In this document: positions 1 to 8,305 of the stretch, piece after piece
How the letters are laid out: each line of letters begins with the position of its first letter
Numbering within the stretch: the first letter of the stretch is position 1
Source of the DNA: Anderseniella sp.
GTDB taxonomy: Bacteria; Pseudomonadota; Alphaproteobacteria; Rhizobiales; Aestuariivirgaceae
Reading direction: 5' to 3'
DNA length: 64,000 bases
Assembly: GCA_030626025.1 (NCBI GenBank)
Contig: DAOUPT010000014.1
Location: forward strand, 1 to 64,000
Notes under the pieces: model-generated
Databases searched by the model: none
Told to the model about the DNA's origin: nothing
What the model saw: the letters and a program-made list of their open reading frames with translations, nothing else
Position numbers and translations under genes: made by a program

Positions 1-153
1 TATCTTGGCTGGCACTATGCCGTAGATGGCTATCTTGGCTGGACAGTTGCCATAGGTACCTGGTTCACTTCGGCCCCCATTGCACGATGGTGGTATGGGC
101 GTCCCGAAGTCGCCGCTTTCGACGATTGCGTGGAACGGTTAAATGCCCGTTAG
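1..153 (+). CDS. PAP2-type membrane phosphatase/transferase, C-terminal part only (5' end outside window)
   Basis: The window opens inside a reading frame that ends at TAG 151-153 and encodes 50 residues. They match the last part of the complete PAP2 protein at 512-1663 almost residue for residue (GWHYAVDGYLGW here, GWHYAMDAYLGW there). This includes the histidine of the third PAP2 phosphatase motif and the end of the last membrane segment. It is therefore the upstream member of a tandem gene pair. It ends a few residues earlier than its partner. Whether the whole gene is intact cannot be seen. Confidence 0.85.
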   Translation, partial: YLGWHYAVDGYLGWTVAIGTWFTSAPIARWWYGRPEVAAFDDCVERLNAR

Positions 154-166
154 CAAGCATCGCTGG

Positions 167-264
167 TTAAAGCTCAACCAACTGATCTGCCGGGTCAAAC
201 AGGTCGATTGTGCTTGCCAGCATCAAAATCGCTTTCAGCGCCGTCCAGACTCTTCCAGGTGGCA
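167..264 (-). pseudogene. Rhodanese gene fragment (3' end only)
   Basis: Read on the reverse strand, this piece matches the last 32 or so residues of the intact rhodanese gene at 1660-2109. It starts near GGFAAWK in that protein and ends at the same TAA. One extra A in CACAATCGAC shifts the frame, so the tail DLFDP-DQLVEL is only recovered after correction. The catalytic cysteine region is missing. It is a leftover of the duplication that also copied the PAP2 gene and has no function of its own. Confidence 0.75.
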
Positions 265-268
265 GTAG

Positions 269-379
269 ACCATATATGCCATCCAGAATTCACGCACACA
301 AATAGAAAACCTTTACCTACGCGAGTATGATCCAGTGGGGCGCAAGCATGTGGATTTTAAGGAAGCCAAGATTAAATAA
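269..379 (+). pseudogene. rpmG: Truncated rpmG (50S ribosomal protein L33) 3' fragment
   Basis: The frame ACC(269)...TAA(379) ends in REYDPVGRKHVDFKEAKIK, which is the conserved C-terminus of bacterial L33. Upstream residues (QNSRTQIENLYL) also fit L33. The N-terminal third is absent: an in-frame TAG lies at 266-268, and the rhodanese fragment begins directly before it. L33 is normally about 55 residues and only about 36 remain. A functional copy must exist elsewhere if L33 is needed. The terminator at 402-437 was probably that of the original gene. Confidence 0.72.
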
Positions 380-401
380 TCTGCTTTTCAGCTCAGAATT
401 G

Positions 402-437
402 AAAAAGGTCGGTATTTTTACATCGGCCTTTTTGTTT
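402..437 (+). terminator. Rho-independent terminator after the rpmG remnant
   Basis: AAAAAGGTCG (402-411) pairs with CGGCCTTTTT (424-433) with one G-T pair, and a T-rich tract follows. It sits 22 bases after the rpmG stop and upstream of the intact PAP2 gene. The stretch 438-511 shows no gene and presumably holds the promoter of the PAP2 gene. Confidence 0.6.
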
Positions 438-511
438 GCTTTGGACCGTTCATTCTTATTCAACACTCCAATGTCATGATGGCCGCTAAAATAAACAGCG
501 AGACGGGCTAG

Positions 512-1663
512 ATGGCAAATAATACAATCGGTGGGAAAGTCCTCACACGTTCGCAGTTTGGAGAAACATTCGAACTGTTTGCCCGGTCATTTTCAGCTCA
601 CAGCTTGTTAATTGCACTAACGCTGGTTTCTTTTTCCGCATACGTGTTGCTTATCCCGGCGATGCCAAACCAAGATCCGTTGAACTTTACAATCATCGCA
701 GCAACCTCTTTCTTTGGAATGATTCTTTGCGTGATAGCTGGTATGTTCTTGCTGAGCTTTTACGACGTGCTGGTACATCAGAAGCCAAAATCAGCGACAG
801 TTGCTCTCATAAAAACTTTTTGGAACTACACCACGGACCGTCGACGTGCTGCACTTGGAATTCCATTTATTTTTTTATTCAACCTTTATTTGATCAGCTA
901 TGTAGAAATTAAAAACCATATATCTGTTACCAATCCCTATTCATGGGATCAGCTGTTTTATGAGTGGGATAAAATACTTCATTTCGGTGTTTCACCCTGG
1001 GAATGGGTTCATCCGTTTTTTTCCTCCAACCCATATTTGGTTTTGGCGCTCAGTATAAACTATCATTTTTGGTTTATTACGATGTGGCTGATCATGATTC
1101 CTTTCGCATTTTCGAGTGGCAACACACAACTAAGAACACAGTATTTTCTCGCATTCTTTCTGACATGGAGCGTTGGCGGTAGTTTGCTGGCAACAGTATT
1201 TTCATCTGCTGGCCCTGCTTTTTATTCGGGTCTTGGTTTATCGCCAGACCCTTATGCTCCGTTGATGACATATTTACATGAACTCAACCAGACCCTGCCC
1301 ATTTGGGCTATCGATATCCAGGATCGCATGTGGAGAGAGTATTCAAATCAAGGATTAAATTTAGGAATTTCAGCAATGCCAAGTATGCATAATGCAACGG
1401 CGTTATTGTTTGTTATAGGCGGTTGGCACTTGAATAAAAAAGGTTCCATTCTCTTGGCGGCCCACGCTTTTTTAATTTACATTGGCTCATTTTATCTAGG
1501 CTGGCACTATGCCATGGACGCCTATCTTGGCTGGATAGTTGCCATTTCTGCATGGTTCATTTCAGCACCCATTGCACGCTGGTGGCATGGTCGCCCCGAA
1601 GTGATTGCTTTCGACGATTGTCTGGAGCGGGTAAATGCCCGATATCACGCATCAGTTCGTTAA
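512..1663 (+). CDS. PAP2-superfamily membrane protein (inositolphosphotransferase Aur1/Ipt1-like)
   Basis: This 383-residue integral membrane protein has several hydrophobic segments between residues 30 and 360. The C-terminal half carries the PAP2 signature: SSAGPAFYSGLG, then ISAMPSMHNATALLF with the PSMH motif, then GWHYAMDAYLGW with the second catalytic histidine. The family transfers or removes phosphate or phosphoalcohol groups on lipids at the membrane. The substrate is unknown here. Its stop codon overlaps that of the convergent rhodanese gene by two bases. A diverged second copy ends at position 153, so this locus was duplicated. Confidence 0.85.
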   Translation: MANNTIGGKVLTRSQFGETFELFARSFSAHSLLIALTLVSFSAYVLLIPAMPNQDPLNFTIIAATSFFGMILCVIAGMFLLSFYDVLVHQKPKSATVALIKTFWNYTTDRRRAALGIPFIFLFNLYLISYVEIKNHISVTNPYSWDQLFYEWDKILHFGVSPWEWVHPFFSSNPYLVLALSINYHFWFITMWLIMIPFAFSSGNTQLRTQYFLAFFLTWSVGGSLLATVFSSAGPAFYSGLGLSPDPYAPLMTYLHELNQTLPIWAIDIQDRMWREYSNQGLNLGISAMPSMHNATALLFVIGGWHLNKKGSILLAAHAFLIYIGSFYLGWHYAMDAYLGWIVAISAWFISAPIARWWHGRPEVIAFDDCLERVNARYHASVR

Positions 1664-2109
1664 AGCTCAACCAATTGATCTTTTGGATCAAACAGGTCGA
1701 TGTGCTCTGCGGCATCAAAATCGCTTACAGCACCATCGAGAAGCTTCCAGGCGGCGAATCCGCCAACCATGTTCGACGCCCCTTCAAATCCCATGTTCTG
1801 CAATGTCTGAACCACCAGGGCTGATCTGCGTCCAGACGCACAGCAGATCAGAAATTTGTGGTCTTCTGCAAATAGAGGTTTGAAGTATTCACTTGCAGGA
1901 TCAATCCAGCCTTCAATCAATCCGCGCGGCGCATGATAAGCGCCGGGAATGCAACCGTCGCGTTGCAGCTCACGAATATCGCGAACGTCAATGATGATGG
2001 CATTGCCCCCTTCCATCATGTCGAGTGCTGCGACCGGAGGGATGTTTTCAATTTGCTTTGTTGCCTCTCTTACGAGGTCATCATAATTGGTTTTCAATTT
2101 GCCGGGCAT
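1660..2109 (-). CDS. Rhodanese-like domain protein
   Basis: This is a 149-residue single-domain sulfurtransferase-like protein. The active-site loop CASGRRS follows the strand KFLIC near residue 90, giving a catalytic Cys in a six-residue loop typical of rhodanese domains. IIDVRDIRE and GGFAAWK are further family hallmarks. It has no signal peptide, so it is probably cytoplasmic. It lies 51 bases downstream of isovaleryl-CoA dehydrogenase on the same strand and may be cotranscribed with it. Its 3' end was duplicated and survives as a fragment at 167-264. The sulfur acceptor is unknown. Confidence 0.88.
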   Translation of the reverse strand: MPGKLKTNYDDLVREATKQIENIPPVAALDMMEGGNAIIIDVRDIRELQRDGCIPGAYHAPRGLIEGWIDPASEYFKPLFAEDHKFLICCASGRRSALVVQTLQNMGFEGASNMVGGFAAWKLLDGAVSDFDAAEHIDLFDPKDQLVEL

Positions 2110-2160
2110 ATTCTGACTTTCAAATAAAAAAAAGCCACAATAACCGACAGCGTTGCCCGA

Positions 2161-3333
2161 TCAAGCAGTTTCCTCAAACAATTCACGACCAATCAGCATC
2201 CGGCGAATTTCTGAGGTTCCTGCGCCGATTTCATACAGTTTTGCGTCGCGCAACAGGCGCCCGGTCGAAAACTCATTTACATAACCGTTACCCCCCAGAC
2301 ACTGAATCCCCTCCAGTGCCATCCAGGTGGCTTTTTCAGCGGCAAACAAGATTGCACCAGCGGCGTCTTTTCGGGTGGTTTCACCACGGTCGCAGGCCTG
2401 GGCAACCGTGTAAACATAAGATTTAGCGGCATTCATAATAGTATACATATCGGCCAGCTTTCCCTGCATCAATTGGAAGCTACCAATCGCCTTACCAAAT
2501 TGTTTTCGTTCATGAACATAGGGTAGTACCACATCCATTACCGCCTGCATGATTCCTAAAGAACCCGCAGCAAGCACTGCCCGTTCATAATTTAGCCCTG
2601 ACATTAAAACCCGAACGCCCTTGTTCAGTTCGCCAATAATATTTTCTTCGGGTACTTCACAATCGTTAAAAACCAGCTCGCCGGTATCTGACCCGCGCAT
2701 GCCAAGTTTGTCCAGTTTCTGAGCGGTTGAAAACCCGGCAAAGCTACTCTCTATGATGAACGCTGTTATGCCCTTTGGACCGGCGTCCATATCTGTTTTG
2801 GCATAAACAATCAGGGTGTCGGCGCAGGGACCATTGGTGATCCACATTTTGGTCCCGTTGAGGACATATCGGTCACCTTTCTTGTCCGCACGTAACTTCA
2901 TCGACACAACATCGGAACCAGCACCAGGCTCGGACATGGCAAGAGCCCCAACATGTTCGCCCGACAACAAGCCTGGCATGTATTTGCGCTTTTGCTCGTC
3001 GCTGCCATTTTTGCTTAGCTGATTAACGCACAGATTTGAGTGGGCCCCATAGGACAGCCCGACCGAAGCCGATGCCCGTGATATCTCTTCCATTGCGATG
3101 CAATGATCAAGATAGCCCATACCTGCCCCGCCATACTCTTCTGCGACCGTAACACCCAGCAAACCAAGTTCACCCAGTTTGGGCCATAAATGGCGGGGAA
3201 ACTCATTGTCCTGATCAATCTGTGATGCAATCGGCGCAATTTCATCAGCGCTGAAACTGCGTGTCATATCCCGCAGCATATCGGCGGTTTCTCCGAGATT
3301 GAAATTCAGGCCCGCAAAACTGTTAGGCAACAT
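2161..3333 (-). CDS. ivd: Isovaleryl-CoA dehydrogenase
   Basis: This 390-residue FAD acyl-CoA dehydrogenase oxidises isovaleryl-CoA to 3-methylcrotonyl-CoA in leucine breakdown. [10 protein letters not shown] (132-141) and MWITNG (163-168) are the usual FAD and substrate signatures. Glu250 in [10 protein letters not shown] sits where isovaleryl-CoA dehydrogenases place their catalytic base. The usual C-terminal glutamate is replaced by the IVD-type [10 protein letters not shown]. The start overlaps the thioesterase stop by 11 bases and is preceded by AGGGA. The carboxylase and hydratase genes that often follow in liu operons are absent here. Confidence 0.9.
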   Translation of the reverse strand: MLPNSFAGLNFNLGETADMLRDMTRSFSADEIAPIASQIDQDNEFPRHLWPKLGELGLLGVTVAEEYGGAGMGYLDHCIAMEEISRASASVGLSYGAHSNLCVNQLSKNGSDEQKRKYMPGLLSGEHVGALAMSEPGAGSDVVSMKLRADKKGDRYVLNGTKMWITNGPCADTLIVYAKTDMDAGPKGITAFIIESSFAGFSTAQKLDKLGMRGSDTGELVFNDCEVPEENIIGELNKGVRVLMSGLNYERAVLAAGSLGIMQAVMDVVLPYVHERKQFGKAIGSFQLMQGKLADMYTIMNAAKSYVYTVAQACDRGETTRKDAAGAILFAAEKATWMALEGIQCLGGNGYVNEFSTGRLLRDAKLYEIGAGTSEIRRMLIGRELFEETA

Positions 3334-3802
3334 GGTCTTTTTCCCTGTTTCTCATCGCTGGTACAAGTATCATTGTCAATAATGCTGTGGCAATCAGCGT
3401 TTCCTTGTTTTCTTTTTCCGCATAAATGTCGCTCTGACAAACCGTCAACGTTCGCCCCGGTTTTATAACCCGCCCACGGGCAATTAACCTGTCACCGATT
3501 GCCGGGGCAACGAAGTTGATTTTGAATTCGGTGGTAAGTACCGTTGATCCGTTGGCAATCAAAGTTTGAGCCGCTATTCCTGCCGAGCTGTCGGCAATGG
3601 TTGCTGTGGCACCGCCGTGAAAATATCCGTGTTGCTGATCTACATTACTGCTGTGCGGCAGTAGAATTTCGACAAAACCAGGTAAAATCAGACCCAGTTC
3701 AGCCCCTGCGTGGATAAGAAAACCCTGCCTGTTGAAGTTTTCGGTAATCCGCCTTTTGGTTTCGTCGTCGGGAAAACTGAATTTGGTATCAGGCGTGGTC
3801 AT
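3323..3802 (-). CDS. PaaI-family thioesterase (hotdog fold)
   Basis: This 159-residue hotdog-fold protein has [17 protein letters not shown] near residue 80, the family's active-site helix with the acidic residue. Such enzymes hydrolyse acyl-CoA thioesters. Lying between a MerR regulator and isovaleryl-CoA dehydrogenase, it may relieve CoA trapping during branched-chain acid breakdown (inference). Its ATG overlaps the regulator's TGA by four bases (ATGA), which implies translational coupling. Confidence 0.82.
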   Translation of the reverse strand: MTTPDTKFSFPDDETKRRITENFNRQGFLIHAGAELGLILPGFVEILLPHSSNVDQQHGYFHGGATATIADSSAGIAAQTLIANGSTVLTTEFKINFVAPAIGDRLIARGRVIKPGRTLTVCQSDIYAEKENKETLIATALLTMILVPAMRNREKDHVA

Positions 3803-4224
3803 TTTTGTTGCAACTCCTGCATGCGCGCATCGCAGCGCTGTTCAACTTTATCCAGCTCAGTCAATGTGGTTTCTATGTCTTTTTGTTTTTCCAGCAATGC
3901 CGTCCGTCGCTCACTGATCTTTGTGCGAAAGTGTTCAAGCTGCCCTTTTTCTCCCGGTGTGGCATCATACATGGAAATGATTTCAGCTATTTCTGCGAGT
4001 GAAAATCCCAAACGCTTGCCCCGTAAAACAAGCTTGAGTTGCACACGCTCTTTCTGGCGGAAAAACCGGGTACGCCCACGTCGTAACGGTTTTAAGAACC
4101 CTTGCTCTTCGTAAAACCGGATCGTTCGAGTGGTGATGTCATTTTCCGCAGCTAGTTCGCCTACAGCCCATAGTCGTTCGTCTTTGACGGCTCTCCACGC
4201 GCTTTTTTGAGTATCAGTTTTCAT
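3799..4224 (-). CDS. MerR-family regulator, LiuR-like
   Basis: This 141-residue protein has an N-terminal MerR winged helix-turn-helix (WAVGELAAENDITTRTIRFYEEQGFLKP) and a C-terminal coiled coil rich in Glu, Lys and Leu (about residues 80-140). It lacks metal-binding cysteines in the usual positions; its only Cys is near the C-terminus. MerR proteins of this type next to isovaleryl-CoA dehydrogenase are called LiuR and control leucine/isovalerate use. It is the first gene of the regulator-thioesterase-ivd unit, which suggests autoregulation. The effector is not shown by the sequence. Confidence 0.8.
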   Translation of the reverse strand: MKTDTQKSAWRAVKDERLWAVGELAAENDITTRTIRFYEEQGFLKPLRRGRTRFFRQKERVQLKLVLRGKRLGFSLAEIAEIISMYDATPGEKGQLEHFRTKISERRTALLEKQKDIETTLTELDKVEQRCDARMQELQQK

Positions 4225-4242
4225 TTTCAGACCTCTAAACGC

Positions 4243-4271
4243 ACTTTATCGGCATTTAACGGTCTCGTCAA
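4243..4271 (-). promoter_or_regulatory. Candidate promoter of the merR-paaI-ivd unit
   Basis: On the reverse strand TTGACG (4271-4266) and TAAAGT (4248-4243) are separated by 17 bases and lie about 20 bases before the regulator's ATG. This is a near-consensus sigma-70 type arrangement. I see no clear operator palindrome within it. Confidence 0.4.
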
Positions 4272-4309
4272 TTGGGATATATACTCGTTGTTTTACAACT
4301 AGTTATAAA

Positions 4310-4774
4310 CTATCGACTTAATATGCGGCGAACCTGAACGATCTGACCTTCTGGTCCGGCGTTGTATTCATCAAACAGCAACTTGGCGCGAAAATCTGAG
4401 CGATTGAGGTGCCAGAACACCTGCGAACTTTTCCTTTTGTCGGCGGTGACAAAGATTTCATCCATCAGCGCATGCCCCGCTCCTTGACCGCGTAGGTCCC
4501 GAGCTACATACAAATCCTGAAGATGGCACAAAGGCCCCCTGGACCAACTTGATGGAGAAAAACTTATATGTGCCAGACCAGCCATGCGGAAGGTATCCAT
4601 CATGGCCACCAGACCAATCAAGGGAACATTTGGGTCAATCAACTTGTTCCAGGTATCTTCCACTGATGTGTCAGGTACTTTGGTGCGAAGGTGGTCTTGA
4701 TAGCCCCGCCACAACAATTCCCACCCTGCCCGGTCGTTCTCGTCAACCTCTCGAACCGAAATTTTGTCGCTCAT
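4310..4774 (-). CDS. GNAT-family N-acetyltransferase
   Basis: This protein is 154 residues from the ATG at 4774, which overlaps the mgtE stop as ATGA. An upstream ATG at 4786 would add four residues but loses that coupling. The acetyl-CoA loop is DLYVARDLRGQGAGHALM, the (Q/R)xxGxG/A motif. The substrate is unknown. It is very likely cotranslated with mgtE. No functional link to magnesium transport can be seen. Confidence 0.85.
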   Translation of the reverse strand: MSDKISVREVDENDRAGWELLWRGYQDHLRTKVPDTSVEDTWNKLIDPNVPLIGLVAMMDTFRMAGLAHISFSPSSWSRGPLCHLQDLYVARDLRGQGAGHALMDEIFVTADKRKSSQVFWHLNRSDFRAKLLFDEYNAGPEGQIVQVRRILSR

Positions 4775-6150
4775 AACAACCACCATGCTGCCAAACCCAA
4801 AAATGCGAAAAACCCGACGACATCTGTCACGGTTGTTACAAAAACACCCGATGATACAGCCGGGTCAATTTCGTGGTGGTCCAGCGCCAGCGGGATCAAA
4901 ATGCCGGCCAGTGCCGCTGCCAGCATGTTAACGATCATCGCGACGGCGATCACGATCCCCAGTAGGTCAGAGCCAAACCACCACCACGAAAACAATCCCA
5001 AAACCGTGGCAAATATTAAACCATTGATAATGCCGACAGTGGTTTCGCGGCCAATCACCTGAGCCGCATTGGCCGCGCCAAGGTCGCGGGTGGCGATTGC
5101 CCTGACCGTGACTGTCATGGTTTGAGTTCCGGCATTGCCACCCATGGAAGCAACGATGGGCATCAATATTGCCAGAGCAACCATTTGCTCAATCGAGGCA
5201 TCAAACAAGGAAATAATCCATGACGCAAAAATCGCCGTTGCCAGATTAATCAGCAACCAGCCAAGCCTGGAGCGAGTTGTTGTGAAAATGGATGAAGTAA
5301 TGTCCTCCTGGCCAACACCACCAAGGTGGAGGATATCTTCCTCGGCTTCATCCTGGATAACGTCAACCATATCATCAATCGTCAAGGTTCCGACCAGCCT
5401 GCCGTCCTCATCTATTACAGCTGCAGATGCCATGTTGTACTGTTCGAATTTATAGGCCACGTCTGAATCTGAATCTGTAACCGAGAAAACATTGGTATGC
5501 GGCTGCATAAAGTCTTTGATCAATGTGTCCCGCGATTGCCGCAAAATGTGTGAAACCGGCAGCCATCCTGTGGTGTGGTACGACACATCGACCACATAAA
5601 CCTCGTAAAAATTTTGTGGCAAATCATCGTCTTTACGCATGAAGTCGATGGTTTGTCCGACGGTCCAAAAAGATGGTACCGCAACAAATTCGGTTTGCAT
5701 CAAACGGCCGGCGGTATCTTCGGGATAATCCAGCGCTCTTTTAAGAGCATCGCGCTCAGTGCGCGGTACTTTTTTTAGAATTTCCTCGCGGTCTTCATCG
5801 GCAAGGTCTTCAATCAGATAAAGCGCATCATCGGTTTCAAGCTTGCGCACCGCCGAAGCAATAACGCTATTCGGCAACGCCTTCATCAACTCATCACGAA
5901 CATCTTCATCAAGCTCGGGCAGTGATTCGACATCGAAGGTTCGACCCAGCTTGTCGATCAAATCAACCCGTTCCGAACGCCGTAATTGTTCGATCAGATC
6001 GGCGAGATCGGCAGCATGCAATTGCCGGGTAAGAGAACGGACTGCTTTGTTGTCATCTTCCGCCAGAGCACTTGAAACAGACCGAACGAATGCCGCCGTC
6101 AGTGCACCATCACTGTCATGAATAATCAATGTTTGTAATTCATCAGCCAT
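4771..6150 (-). CDS. mgtE: Magnesium transporter MgtE
   Basis: This 459-residue protein has the standard MgtE layout: an N-terminal helical domain of DLIEQL/ALxxLP-like repeats (about 15-125), two CBS domains that sense Mg2+ (about 130-255) and five membrane helices (about 280-455). The pore-helix signature MGGNAGTQ is present. It is a Mg2+ channel of the inner membrane, gated by cytosolic Mg2+. The ATG at 6150 is preferred over an upstream TTG because GAGAG precedes it. I see no M-box riboswitch in the leader. Confidence 0.93.
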   Translation of the reverse strand: MADELQTLIIHDSDGALTAAFVRSVSSALAEDDNKAVRSLTRQLHAADLADLIEQLRRSERVDLIDKLGRTFDVESLPELDEDVRDELMKALPNSVIASAVRKLETDDALYLIEDLADEDREEILKKVPRTERDALKRALDYPEDTAGRLMQTEFVAVPSFWTVGQTIDFMRKDDDLPQNFYEVYVVDVSYHTTGWLPVSHILRQSRDTLIKDFMQPHTNVFSVTDSDSDVAYKFEQYNMASAAVIDEDGRLVGTLTIDDMVDVIQDEAEEDILHLGGVGQEDITSSIFTTTRSRLGWLLINLATAIFASWIISLFDASIEQMVALAILMPIVASMGGNAGTQTMTVTVRAIATRDLGAANAAQVIGRETTVGIINGLIFATVLGLFSWWWFGSDLLGIVIAVAMIVNMLAAALAGILIPLALDHHEIDPAVSSGVFVTTVTDVVGFFAFLGLAAWWLL

Positions 6151-6280
6151 CTTTGCTCTCAACCTTTGCCCACAACCGGCAAAAAGGACTATAGACTGAC
6201 TCGCCCGATCACAAATATAAAACTCGACTTAAAAAGATATCCGCCAAACTCGGATTAACATAATGTTTTATGTTAGAGCA

Positions 6281-6378
6281 CTTCGTGTGCAGAATGAACA
6301 CGAAGGGCCAGAGCAAGTAATTGACGTCATTGCATTTCTGATTGAGTTTGTGATTCAAACTAAATCCGAAACGCTATA
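6281..6378. repeat. Palindromic intergenic repeat (two hairpins)
   Basis: CTTCGTGT (6281-6288) pairs with ACACGAAG (6298-6305), and AGTTTG (6345-6350) pairs with CAAACT (6356-6361). The second hairpin and its flank (CAAACTAAATCCGAAACGCT) closely resemble 25530-25560, so this is a dispersed element. Such short palindromic repeats are common between genes in Hyphomicrobiales. The rest of 6163-6558 holds no gene. Confidence 0.55.
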
Positions 6379-6384
6379 GGTAGA

Positions 6385-6399
6385 ATGGCAGAGAGGAAG
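6385..6399 (+). other. Candidate left attachment site (attL) of the island
   Basis: ATGGCAGAGAGGAAG here is identical, in the same orientation, to 24932-24946, the 3' end of tRNA-Ser(GCU). It lies 160 bases before the integrase start. A 15-base match to a tRNA 3' end beside a tyrosine integrase fits a duplicated att core. Identity ends exactly at these limits. Confidence 0.6.
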
Positions 6400-6558
6400 T
6401 CTGCCAATTAATAGTTTCATATGGTCTCATATCATCTCATTAAAGCAAACATTATCCCTTTATTCTCGCCATTTAGTGATATAGTGTATCTCATATAGCC
6501 TCACAAGACATCAGTCAATCTCATTAAAAATGTGGGGCTAAACGTGGGTCTATAGCTT

Positions 6559-7791
6559 ATGGCAATAATTACCGACATTCTCGCCCGCAATATGGCTCCT
6601 CGCAGTAAATCAATCAGCGACGGAGTAGTTACCGGACTGAGTCTACACCCTGGTTCGGTGAAAGGTCGTGGCAAATGGATTTTGCGTTATGTCTCGCCAG
6701 TTGCAGGCAATCGAAGGGACATGGGTTTAGGGACTTACCCCAATATTGGAATCGCCAATGCCAGAGCGAAAGCGAACGCTGCACGCCAGGAAATTGTTGC
6801 TGGTCGGGACCCAATTGACGAACGCAACGCCAGGAAGCGAGACAGGAGAACCTCAGCAGCCGTCTTGTGTTTCAGTGAGGCTACGAAAAAGGTGCATGCG
6901 GAACTGAGCCCGGCTTGGAAAAACACTAAGCATAAGGCACAGTGGCTTACTACAATGCGAGATTATGTGTTTCCTTATATCGGTAAATGTAAGGTTGATA
7001 TTCTGACACCCGCAGATTTCGCTGATGTGCTCAGGCCCATCTGGCTCAGCAAACCTGAGACGGCATCGCGAGTTAAGCAGCGTTGTCATACAGTGATAAA
7101 GTGGTGCTGGGCCTGCGGTCTAGTGCAGGGTAATCCATTGGACGTCGTTGATCATTTGTTGCCCCAGCAGCCTGCAAAGCGGATTAGGGTCCAACATCAA
7201 CCAGCTATGCCATGGAAAGCGGTGCCGAAGTTCGTAGCTAATGTCCTTCATAATGGCAAAACGAATGTAACGCGGGCCATTATTGAGTTCACAATTTTGA
7301 CGGCTGCTCGTTCAGGCGAAGTACGCGCGATATGCTGGGAGGAAATCGGGTTCGCCAACAAGATATGGACTATCCCTGCAGAGCGAATGAAGACTGGAGT
7401 TGAGCACCGAGTGCCGTTATCAGCTAGGGCGATTGCTATTCTTCACGCGCAACGCGTTTTGCACCCAGACACTGACCTTGTGTTTCCCTCGATACAGGGC
7501 AAAGTTCTTTCCGATATGGTAATGACAAAGTTCTTGCGCGATCGTCAGGCGCCCAGCAGTACAGTAGGCAGAACGGCCACCATGCACGGTTTTCGATCGA
7601 CCTTTCGTGACTGGGCTTCAGAAAATGGGTATGCTCGCGACTTAGCAGAACGGGCCCTTGCTCACACTATTACAAATCAATCTGAGGCTGCGTATCATCG
7701 AACGGATTTGCTTGAACAACGGCGGGCGATGATGGAGGCTTGGGCAAAATATGTACAGAGCCTACATCGACCTGATGCTCATAGCTGTTAG
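6559..7791 (+). CDS. int: Tyrosine-type site-specific integrase
   Basis: This 410-residue protein is of the P4/CP4-57 type. The N-terminal Arm-binding domain (about 1-95) ends in GLGTYPNIGIANARAKA, typical of tRNA-targeting integrases. The catalytic domain shows the first Arg in TAARSGEVRAI, HGFRSTFRDWA with the His-x-x-Arg pair, and AERALAHTITNQSEAAYHR with the final His and nucleophilic Tyr. It would recombine the island's att site with the tRNA-Ser 3' end. It looks intact. The ATG at 6559 lacks a strong ribosome-binding site. Confidence 0.93.
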   Translation: MAIITDILARNMAPRSKSISDGVVTGLSLHPGSVKGRGKWILRYVSPVAGNRRDMGLGTYPNIGIANARAKANAARQEIVAGRDPIDERNARKRDRRTSAAVLCFSEATKKVHAELSPAWKNTKHKAQWLTTMRDYVFPYIGKCKVDILTPADFADVLRPIWLSKPETASRVKQRCHTVIKWCWACGLVQGNPLDVVDHLLPQQPAKRIRVQHQPAMPWKAVPKFVANVLHNGKTNVTRAIIEFTILTAARSGEVRAICWEEIGFANKIWTIPAERMKTGVEHRVPLSARAIAILHAQRVLHPDTDLVFPSIQGKVLSDMVMTKFLRDRQAPSSTVGRTATMHGFRSTFRDWASENGYARDLAERALAHTITNQSEAAYHRTDLLEQRRAMMEAWAKYVQSLHRPDAHSC

Positions 7792-7822
7792 TTTTCTTTA
7801 TCAAACCATGGATGCTACATAG

Positions 7823-8058
7823 TTATTCTCGTGGTGCATCACGCCAGCGCAAGCCGTTACGCAGAACAAATATGATGCCGGAAATCACCTTTTTATCGTC
7901 AACACGTGCGATACTGTGAGACCGTGGAAAACAGGGTTTAATGCGTTCAAGCTGCTCGTCAGAAAGCCAAATCAAATCATTCATTTGCGAATCCTCCTGA
8001 ACACAGGGAATCACAAATCAACCCAAAATGGAATCCTGAAAATTAGTGGGTCCTGAGC
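7823..8058 (-). mobile_element. IS5-family transposase remnant
   Basis: From ATG 7984 the reverse strand encodes about 53 residues: LSDEQLERIKPCFP, then VISGIIFVLRNGLRWRDAPRE, then a stop. This is the N-terminal DUF4096-type part of IS5-group transposases and is cut off right after WRDAPRE. A likely terminal sequence, GGGTCCTGAGCC, lies near 8047-8058. The catalytic region and the other end are missing, so it cannot move by itself. Confidence 0.7.
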
Positions 8059-8099
8059 CTGGAAAGGCAAGATACAAATGTAAGTACACAATATTAAAA

Positions 8100-8155
8100 T
8101 TTAAAATATAGGTTTTAAAGTATAGTATTTAAAGTATAGTATTTAAAGTATAGTT
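8100..8155. repeat. Four tandem 14-bp AT-rich repeats
   Basis: The unit TTTAAAGTATAGTA recurs at 8114, 8128 and 8142 (last base differs), with a weaker copy at 8100. Identical spacing and the position upstream of the AlpA-type gene suggest iteron-like binding sites for an element protein, or simply a low-complexity expansion. Confidence 0.55.
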
Positions 8156-8305
8156 TTGTTTTTATTAAAAATTTACCTTGATAATACTTAAATTAACCTG
8201 TACATCTTGATTCATCCTGAGATGCTAAAATCTTTACTCACTCACTCACTCACAAAAGAAAATAACGCTCTCGGCCAAACTTGGCGCATACACGAGGAGT
8301 GAGCT

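Larger units (their letters stand above)
1..264. repeat. Diverged direct duplication of 1493-1758
   Basis: Positions 1-264 align with 1493 to about 1758. The aligned stretch covers the end of the PAP2 gene and then the 3' end of the convergent rhodanese gene. The left copy has many substitutions and a one-base insertion, so the duplication is not recent. Similarity stops abruptly after CCAGGTGGC at about 264, which marks one breakpoint. The other end lies left of the window. Confidence 0.85.
7792..8305. other. AT-rich stretch with IS remnant and short repeats
   Basis: This gap between integrase and the AlpA-type gene holds the IS5 remnant (7823-8058), four 14-bp repeats (8100-8155) and four copies of CTCA (8237-8252). 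The rest is AT-rich without coding signal and probably holds the promoter of the AlpA-type gene, whose start is preceded by GAGGAG. Confidence 0.5.

Noticed and set aside
6151-6280. Mg2+-sensing (M-box) leader of mgtE
   Set aside because: The leader is short and shows no M-box core or terminator-antiterminator pair.
8237-8252. CTCA repeated four times, looked at as a CRISPR or microsatellite
   Set aside because: Units of four bases with no spacers are simple low-complexity DNA. I found no CRISPR array anywhere in the window.
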